DNA of 32,546 nucleotides from Candidatus Eiseniibacteriota bacterium (GTDB lineage Bacteria; Eisenbacteria; RBG-16-71-46; CAIMUX01), in contig JADJQY010000020.1 in NCBI GenBank assembly GCA_016712505.1, positions 1 to 32,546 on the forward strand, in the 5' to 3' direction. Shown one piece after another: positions 27,338-32,546 of the stretch (positions within the stretch are counted from its first letter, which is position 1; every line of letters begins with the position of its first letter). The notes beneath the pieces were generated by a model. That model was not told the DNA's origin. It searched no databases and worked only from the letters and a program-made list of their open reading frames with translations. Position numbers and translations under genes: made by a program.

Positions 27338-27364
27338 GAATCCGGGCATCGAATGCCGGGATTC
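27338..27364. other. Stem-loop in a noncoding gap
   Basis: GAATCC-G-GGCAT, loop CGA, ATGCC-G-GGATTC: eleven pairs with a single G-G mismatch. There is no T-run. It lies about 60 bases after dispersed repeat copy A. Confidence 0.45.
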
Positions 27365-27675
27365 CGGGAGATGGCGCACGACTGCCGACCCTCCCAAGAG
27401 AGAGTCGGGCGGATCGCTTGACCACTTCGTCATGCGGAGACCTGGAATGTCTGAGGTTTGAGACTACCGTGCGCTTACGAAGAACCCGGACGCCCAGGCA
27501 TGGTGGAGGTCCCGCCTCCCTGAGTTCCGGCCTTCCTCAGCGGCTAGCCCCTCAGCGGCGTGCCAATGGATTTTCAAGACTCGCGGCTGATCCCGCAGAA
27601 GTTGGATTCCGAGTCCCTGAAATGCTGGTGGGCAATCGCGCCCTCAGTCGATCCGTCAAGATTGGAGACAAATCA

Positions 27676-29412
27676 ATGAGAACTCACGGGCCCTGCATCA
27701 TCGTGTTCTTCGGCGTGGCTTTGCATTGCGCCAGCATTGCGGTTGGCCAGGATGGTGGAAGAAGGGGACCACGAGGAAGCACTCCCGATTCGAGGCCGCG
27801 CAAGGCAGCACCAGTCGAAGCTCCAAAGGTGGGCGAGCCTGTGACTCCAAGTACCGCCACAGCTCCGCGGGCGAGGCTCGTCCATGTGGTACCGGACCCG
27901 CCGACCTACCTCCTGCAGCGCGCCGGGACCACCTTCGGGACCGACCAAGACCGAGAGGAGCCGCGGCCCAAGGTTGACGCTGCGGTTGCCGCAGATGTCA
28001 CGGCGCGCTATCTCGACGCGAAGGCGCGCTACGAGCTGGAAGAGAATCTCCGGATGGCCTCCATACAGCGGGCGTACGCGATCGACGGCAAGCTGTCCGC
28101 CATGGCCGGCTTTCCGCTTCTTTCGGAGCTGCATGAACCAGACCAGGTAGTCATGAGCGAATTCAGTGGTGCCTGGTCCGAGTACCATCGCCTCTTCCCA
28201 AGTCCGGCCCCTAAGCAGTGGAGCGCGCGCGTCGAGGCCAGTTGGGGCTGTGGCCTTTACCTTGTCGCCGAGACTTTTGAAGGGATCGGGGAGAACAGCG
28301 CCGAGTGGTCCAAGTTCTATGTCGCCTCACCGACCGGCGGACGACATCTCTTCGGAGAAGGAACACCAATCGCGAACGTTGAAGGCGCGTCGTTGTCGAC
28401 GCGAGGATTCTGGGCGCGCAAAGGCCGGGTAAATGTGACGAGACCCGCGGAAGTCATCATCCAAAGCTCATTCTCCAGGGCCGGCGGAGCGATGTCCTTC
28501 GGTCTTTTTGTTTGGACACCTGAGCACCAGTTGCAGCTTCTCGCGGAGGAGGGGCATCCTCTCCCGGGAGCCGAAGAGTGGACATTCATGGGGTGCTTGA
28601 GCTTGGAGTTCGTCGGAGAGCATGAGTCACTCGTCGCGCTAGACTCGCGCGGGCCCAAGGGCCCTTCCAGGCGTAGCTTCATTATGAACAATGGACGATT
28701 CAAAGCCTCCGAAGAGGATGCCATCTGGGTTGCGAAGCGTTCCGTCCCCAGCACCGCAAGAAGCCTGGCGAGCAGGTACGAGGCTGCGATTCTAACACGA
28801 GAGAACGAGGTTCGTTTCGGACGCCGTCGTTCCCCCCAGGCCGTCTTGTCCTTCCCCATCAAGGGCGGGCCGACTCTTCAAGATCGCACTATGTCTCACG
28901 CCAATCGCGTTGCCTGCAGCGATGCTGGCCACTTGGCGGTCTTAGCCAATGTCGAGCTACCAAAACCAAAGAACGGCGGATACCAGCCGAGGCCTGATTC
29001 AGCCTGGGCGATCTGGCTGAGCGCTCCGGACGGAACGGGGTCCGTCATTGCGACTCGCGAGGACCTGGAGAAGCACGATCGTGCGCTTGGGTCCCGAAGA
29101 GTAACAGCCGAAGATCTCGCAGTCACCTGGCAGGGACACGTGTACTTCACCGCTGCCCAATCAGTGTGGGGGTCAGACGGACGAACGCTAACTCCGGTCG
29201 TGATGCAAGGTGACAGCGTAAGCGTTGCGGAGCAGGGCGAAGGGCGGGTGGTGGAGGCCAAGTTCCTGAACGATGGAGTTGGACGCGACGGAACCTTGCT
29301 GCTCAAGCTTGTCCTAGAGAAGCCAGACAAATCCAGATTCCACGCCGTGGCCTCATATACTCTGAGTACCCCGAAAGATCACAAAGACGCCGACGGGACC
29401 GCCAACCGCTGA
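27676..29412 (+). CDS. Large secreted protein of unknown function
   Basis: The start at ATG 27676 has GGAG eight bases upstream and a proper signal peptide (IIVFFGVALHCASIAVGQ); the longer open frame upstream is not coding. The 578-residue protein has a Pro/Arg-rich linker, then an Ala/Arg helix pair, then strand-rich repeats of a loose type, for example LFVWTPEHQLQLLAEEGHPL and, near the end, PVVMQGDSVSVAEQGEG followed by VVEAKFLNDGVGRDGTLLLK. This 'value, then lnd-gq' rhythm is like the tandem-repeat secreted proteins with GDPxPG motifs of planctomycetes, but the match is weak. No catalytic motif was seen. It is intact, the last gene before the IS66 element, and lies on the opposite strand to it. 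Confidence 0.65.
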   Translation: MRTHGPCIIVFFGVALHCASIAVGQDGGRRGPRGSTPDSRPRKAAPVEAPKVGEPVTPSTATAPRARLVHVVPDPPTYLLQRAGTTFGTDQDREEPRPKVDAAVAADVTARYLDAKARYELEENLRMASIQRAYAIDGKLSAMAGFPLLSELHEPDQVVMSEFSGAWSEYHRLFPSPAPKQWSARVEASWGCGLYLVAETFEGIGENSAEWSKFYVASPTGGRHLFGEGTPIANVEGASLSTRGFWARKGRVNVTRPAEVIIQSSFSRAGGAMSFGLFVWTPEHQLQLLAEEGHPLPGAEEWTFMGCLSLEFVGEHESLVALDSRGPKGPSRRSFIMNNGRFKASEEDAIWVAKRSVPSTARSLASRYEAAILTRENEVRFGRRRSPQAVLSFPIKGGPTLQDRTMSHANRVACSDAGHLAVLANVELPKPKNGGYQPRPDSAWAIWLSAPDGTGSVIATREDLEKHDRALGSRRVTAEDLAVTWQGHVYFTAAQSVWGSDGRTLTPVVMQGDSVSVAEQGEGRVVEAKFLNDGVGRDGTLLLKLVLEKPDKSRFHAVASYTLSTPKDHKDADGTANR

Positions 29413-29650
29413 ACGGGATACTCTCATCAAGATACTGAGACGATTACGGCCTCTGTCCCCCTGATTGACATCCGTGCTCCCCGCCAGCCCGAACCGGACT
29501 TTTCGCGACGAGCCCCCACACAAGCCACCTCTCCACGAGCGCCAGGAGGTCTCGGGACCGGTGGCGGAGGGCGAGGCGAAGCGCGCCATGCGCGGTACGC
29601 GTCCGGTGATCCCATCCTGGCCAGGGCTGCCTGACGCCAGTCGGGGAGAC

Positions 29651-31153
29651 TCAATCCGAGGGCAGCCGGTGCTCCGGGTGCGCTTCCGCCCAAGCCCATG
29701 GCGTGAGCGAGGCGATCTCCGTTGCCGGCGTCGTCGCGACGGCGCGGAGCACGGCTTCGAGGTAGAGCTCGGGGTTGAGCCCCGCCGCTCGGCAGGGAGG
29801 ACGAGCGAATAGAGCCGGCAAGCCACGGCACCGCCACGAGGGCTGCTGAAGACGAGCCAGTTCTTCCTGCCGACCGCGATCGGGCGCAGAGCGTTCTCAG
29901 CCTGGTTGTTGTCGATCTCCAGCCTGGGCTCGTTTACGAAAACACCGAGCGGCTCGCGCTGGTTCTCGATGTAGCCGATGGCCTTCCCCAGCGGTCCCTT
30001 CGGTAGGACCGCTCGCTGGCCCTTGAGCAGGTACTCCTCACGAGAGTAGCCGCGCGCTTCCGCGCGTCGCTTCAGCGTGGATTCCAGGCGGAAGAGGCGC
30101 TGGATCGGCACCATCAGCCGCGCGGCCTCCGGTGACTTGAGGTCCAACGCGACCTTCACCTTGCGACGTGCATGCGCCCAGCAGCCAGCACGAGTCAGGC
30201 AGTTGCGCCGCGTGATCTCGTCATAGCCACTGTATCCGTCGCCCTGCAGAATTCCCTGCCAGAGTGCGAGGTACTTGTTCGGGCCGTCCCGATCACGGCC
30301 CATGCGGAAGTCGAAGGCGATCTTCGCACCGGCGCGATAGACCCACACGTAGCTCTGCTGCGTGCCTTTGCCGCCCTCGAGACGCACGGTGACGGGCGTC
30401 TCATCGGCTTGGATGATCTTCTCCAGCAGGAGCTCCGCCCGCATCCTCTCGAGTACGGGCTGCGAGACGAGCTCGTCGACGCGCCCCAGCATGTCCCACA
30501 TCGTCGACTTCGGAAGGTCGATCCCGTAGCGCTTGAAGATCTCGCTCTGTCGATGGAGCGGCAGGTGATCGGAGTACTTCGCGACGGCGATGTGTGCGTA
30601 GACGGAGGGCTCGTACTTGCAGCGCTCGATCAGCGCTGCGGGAGCCTCCGCCGTCTTCATCGCGTGGCCTGCCGGACAGGCGTACTTCTTCCGCACAGCG
30701 GTGCACGAGAATCTGCGCCGGGACCACATGTCCGCGCTCGCAGCTCTCCTCGCCGATGCAGCGCATTCCCACGCCGCAATCAGGACAAGTGCGCTCGCCC
30801 TCTGGAAGGTCGAGCTCGGTCAACAGGCGAGGTAGATGCGCGGGGAAGCCGTTGCGACCATGTCCCTTGCGCAACCGCCGCTTCGGAGCCGGCCCCCCTG
30901 CTGCGGCAGAATCCGGGGATGGCGCTGGCTCCGGTGCGACTTCGGCAGCCGCAGGAAGCTTGGTGAAGAGATCGAGCTGCCCTGGAGCGATGCGTTCGGA
31001 CTTGCGCCCATATAGCGCGTTGAGCAGCGTCTTCAGTCGCTCGCCGAGCCGCTCGTTGTCCTCGCGCAGCATCTCGACGGTCTTCGAGAGCTCTTCGAGA
31101 TCGCGATCGCGAGTCTCGAGCAGGCGCAGGAGATCGACATCGGCGGTGACCAT
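29651..31153 (-). pseudogene. tnpC: IS66 transposase TnpC, two frameshifts
   Basis: From ATG 31153 the protein begins with a leucine-zipper helix (LLRLLETRDRDLEELSKTVE), the LYGRKSERI signature, a linker and a zinc-binding segment (CPDCGVGMRCIGEESCE). After a frame change near 30700 come YACPAGHAMKTAE and the DDE catalytic core: ADETPVTV, GDGYSGYDEI and ENALRPIAVGRKNWLVFSSP. A second frame change near 29820 gives the family end NPELYLEAVLRAVATTP and a stop at 29651. The sum is about 500 residues, normal for TnpC. It would cut and join the element's ends. As it stands it cannot be translated in full. Confidence 0.88.
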
Positions 31154-31196
31154 CGCTGCCGTCAGATAGCACTTCGCGGCTCGATGCTCTACAGCG

Positions 31197-31566
31197 CTAA
31201 GCAGATTTTTCGAAGCGATCGTCGTGCGTGCGTCGACGCTGCGCGCCGCGCAGATCGATGCCTTCGAGAAGCAGCGCCAACTCGGCGGCTGTCAGCTCGA
31301 TGACATGCGGCTTGCGCCCCGTGCGATCGAGGAGATGGAAGCGACCGACTTCGAGCCGCTTGTAGAGCAGGGAAGTAGCCCGAGCGATCCCACCAGAGGA
31401 TCTTGGTGCGATCCTTCGTGCGGTTGAAGAAGACGAAGAGATGGCCCGACTGTGGGTTCTCTTCGATGACCACCCGCGCGAGCTCGGAGAGTCCATCGAC
31501 GGACTTCCGCATGTCGACGCAGTCGCGAGCAACGAAGATGCGCACCGAGGGAGGAAGGCTCAGCAT
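31197..31566 (-). pseudogene. tnpB: IS66 TnpB, one frameshift
   Basis: The first frame gives the TnpB signature VDMRKSVDGLSELARVVIEE, SGHLFVFFNRTKDRTKILWW and DRSGYF. The second, after a frame change near 31375, gives YKRLEVGRFHL and the Glu/Leu-rich end ELTAAELALLLEGIDL. Together they make the usual 115 to 125 residues. Its ATG lies within the end of tnpA, as usual in the family. It is an accessory protein required for transposition. Confidence 0.88.
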
Positions 31567-31896
31567 GCGCGCACCTCGCGCATCAGGCGTCGAAGCTCAT
31601 CGGGGTCGAATCCGGGCGGCACATGGATGCGGGTCCCATCGGAGAGCTCGACGATCCAGCTCGCGCTCTGGCGCGGACTCACGATGCGCACCGGGACGAA
31701 GGCTGGAGAGCGATCCGTGGGAGAGGCGCATCGCTTCGTCCGTCGCGGTCAGACGCTTGCGCCAGTAGCTCAGGAGCGAGCGGCTGATGCCGCGACGCTC
31801 GCAGAAGGCCTTCGTCGAGAGATCAGTGCGGTCGAGATCGGCGAGCACGCGGCGCATCTCTGCGGCGCGGGCTTCGGACGGCGGACGTCCTGCCAT
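31560..31896 (-). pseudogene. tnpA: IS66 TnpA, one frameshift
   Basis: The N-terminal helix-turn-helix is clear (TKAFCERRGISRSLLSYWRK). After a frame change near 31710 the reading PAFVPVRIVSP and SWIVELSDGTRIHVPPGFDP is the typical C-terminal half of IS66 TnpA, ending LMREVRAC with a TGA overlapping the start of tnpB by seven bases. About 110 residues in total, normal for the family. Confidence 0.85.
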
Positions 31897-32323
31897 GGGT
31901 CACCTCCGTGGAGTGGTTGGGAGGCGGCATAGTCGGGCAGGGGCTGGGGGGTGCGATAGATGGGGTGACCGGACGCGTACCATGCGCGTGCTACGGGGAG
32001 TCGGCGCTCGGACGCCCCCCTCGTTGGGGACGGTGCGTAACGATTGGTGTCCCCCACGCCGTCAGATACCACTTCCCCTGACACGGAGCCGGTGGCGCGG
32101 GGCGAGGGCGGAGGGCGCCAAGCGCGCCCTGCGGAAGGACCATCTTCCGGCCGGCTGGATCGCCCCGGACCCGCATGGATGCTGGGGTGCCGGATGTCCG
32201 GACGGAATGCTCCTGGAGGTCGGGGAGAGGGAGCGGCGCCGGCTACGCGGGCGAATGCCGCTGGTGGCCTCACGCTGCGCTCCCGCAGAGACCCTTACTT
32301 GGACGTCGCCTGCGGCCCACACC
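31897..32323. other. Gap between the insertion sequence and the next gene
   Basis: No frame here has a start signal or domain. The left part (to about 32040) would be the upstream end of the insertion sequence; 32037-32072 is the second copy of the dispersed repeat; the rest shows nothing I can identify. Confidence 0.45.
32037..32072. repeat. Dispersed repeat, copy B
   Basis: This copy begins GTAACGATTGGTGTCCC and ends GCCGTCAGATACCAC, and is aligned without gaps to copy A at 27241-27276. On the minus strand both copies can be read as SDG, two variable residues, then DTNRY, but nothing else supports coding. It straddles the right end of the candidate insertion sequence. Confidence 0.8.
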
Positions 32324-32546
32324 CTACTTCCGCGCCGATCCTGCCTTCGACGCGTTTGAGACCGTGATGCCCGCCTGGTTGGCTGGTAGGTCCACAACAA
32401 ATGCTTGGCTGTAGAACGAGCCTCCCAGAAGCGTCGGATCGTTGGGGACGCCAAAGACCAGTGTACCGGCGTTGCCCGAGGTCGGTACCGCCTGAATGAA
32501 CTCGCCGCTTACGAAGAGCGTGCACCTGGGCATGCCGAGCGGACCG
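32324..32546 (-). CDS. C-terminal end of a secreted surface protein, continues beyond the right edge
   Basis: The visible 74 codons run off the window without a start. The reading GMPRCTLFVSGEFI, VFGVPNDPTLLGGSFYSQAF and VDLPANQAGITVSNASKAGS is a pattern I know from the ends of planctomycete secreted proteins (CTLYxSxxxx...xVPNDPxLxGxxFYxQAxVxDPxAN). The segment is probably a beta-sandwich end. The rest of the gene is to the right of the window. The ATG at 32533 is internal because the frame is already protein-like before it. Confidence 0.65.
   Translation of the reverse strand, partial: GPLGMPRCTLFVSGEFIQAVPTSGNAGTLVFGVPNDPTLLGGSFYSQAFVVDLPANQAGITVSNASKAGSARK

Larger units (their letters stand above)
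26974..27675. other. Gap holding a dispersed repeat and a stem-loop
   Basis: The plus frame stays open from 27010 into the gene at 27676, but there is no start signal and the composition is non-coding. The segment holds one copy of the 36-base dispersed repeat and a hairpin. The ribosome site GGAG at 27664-27667 belongs to the next gene. Confidence 0.5.
29444..32040 (-). mobile_element. IS66-family insertion sequence, about 2.6 kb, decayed
   Basis: Three genes in the order tnpA, tnpB, tnpC, all on the minus strand, overlapping or closely spaced, define the IS66 family. The ends are approximate: TTACGGCCTCTGTCCCC (29444-29460) and the reverse complement TTACGCACCGTCCCC (32026-32040) are a candidate terminal inverted repeat with a two-base gap, and the span of 2.6 kb fits the family. 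No 8-base target duplication could be found, so the ends are tentative. All three genes carry frameshifts. Confidence 0.6.

Noticed and set aside
27010..27675. Open frame extending the 578-residue secreted protein 222 codons upstream
   Set aside because: The signal peptide and ribosome site are at 27676, the upstream composition is non-coding and it spans the dispersed repeat.
29453..32054. TGTCCCCC at both ends of the IS66 element as an 8-base target duplication
   Set aside because: The candidate inverted repeats do not end next to these octamers, and the right one lies inside the dispersed repeat, so a chance match is more likely.

Overview
This is a GC-rich bacterial window that I assign to a Planctomycetota-type genome. 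The assignment rests on four things: an ECF sigma factor directly upstream of a Ser/Thr kinase fused to a formylglycine-generating-enzyme (FGE) fold, a lipoprotein with a CPTPWDYCC motif beside an FtsX-type permease tail, RND metal-efflux proteins of the type seen in that phylum, and a C-terminal surface-protein fragment (right edge) of a kind I know from planctomycetes. No rRNA, complete tRNA or CRISPR array was found. The assignment comes from family knowledge, not a search.

Layout. (1) 1-4.98 kb is the remains of a mobile-element core: a PrimPol/P-loop replication protein broken by frameshifts (minus), a small excisionase-type HTH gene (minus), an unknown protein with one frameshift (minus) and a SpoVG-family protein (plus). 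(2) 5.2-6.2 kb holds the tail of an FtsX-type permease, translationally coupled to a Cys-rich lipoprotein. (3) 6.3-13.6 kb is an intact metal-efflux operon with a recognisable sigma70-type promoter: a Cys/His-rich exported protein, CzcC-, CzcB- and CzcA-like proteins, and a His-rich lipoprotein. (4) 13.6-18.1 kb continues the resistance theme: an isoprenylcysteine/phospholipid methyltransferase-like membrane protein, a Zn/Cd/Pb P1B-type ATPase (one frameshift), a YnfA/UPF0060 membrane protein and a TehB-like methyltransferase (several frameshifts). (5) 18.1-20.15 kb holds a 5'-truncated surface-protein fragment, a tyrosine recombinase on the minus strand and what looks like the 3' half of a tRNA(Pro)-like gene. 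I read this as the right end of an integrated resistance island.

(6) 20.8-24.0 kb is the ECF sigma factor and the kinase-FGE protein, both frameshifted. (7) 24.4-29.4 kb holds exported or membrane proteins of unknown function: a small two-helix membrane protein, a coupled pair (a secreted protein with a duplicated module, then a protein with a Gln/Ala repeat tract) and a 578-aa secreted protein. (8) 29.4-32.0 kb is a three-gene IS66-family insertion sequence on the minus strand, every gene frameshifted. (9) The right edge holds the C-terminus of a secreted protein.

How the genes fit together: the CzcI/CBA proteins, the His-rich lipoprotein and the P-type ATPase form a two-stage export route (cytoplasm to periplasm by the ATPase, then out of the cell by the RND pump), placed next to an integrase and a tRNA scar. 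A second theme is the very uneven density of single-base frameshifts. None occur in the eight kilobases from 6.46 to 14.42 kb, while most genes elsewhere have between one and six, several at homopolymers. This points to unpolished sequence in part of the contig, but real decay of mobile-element genes cannot be excluded.
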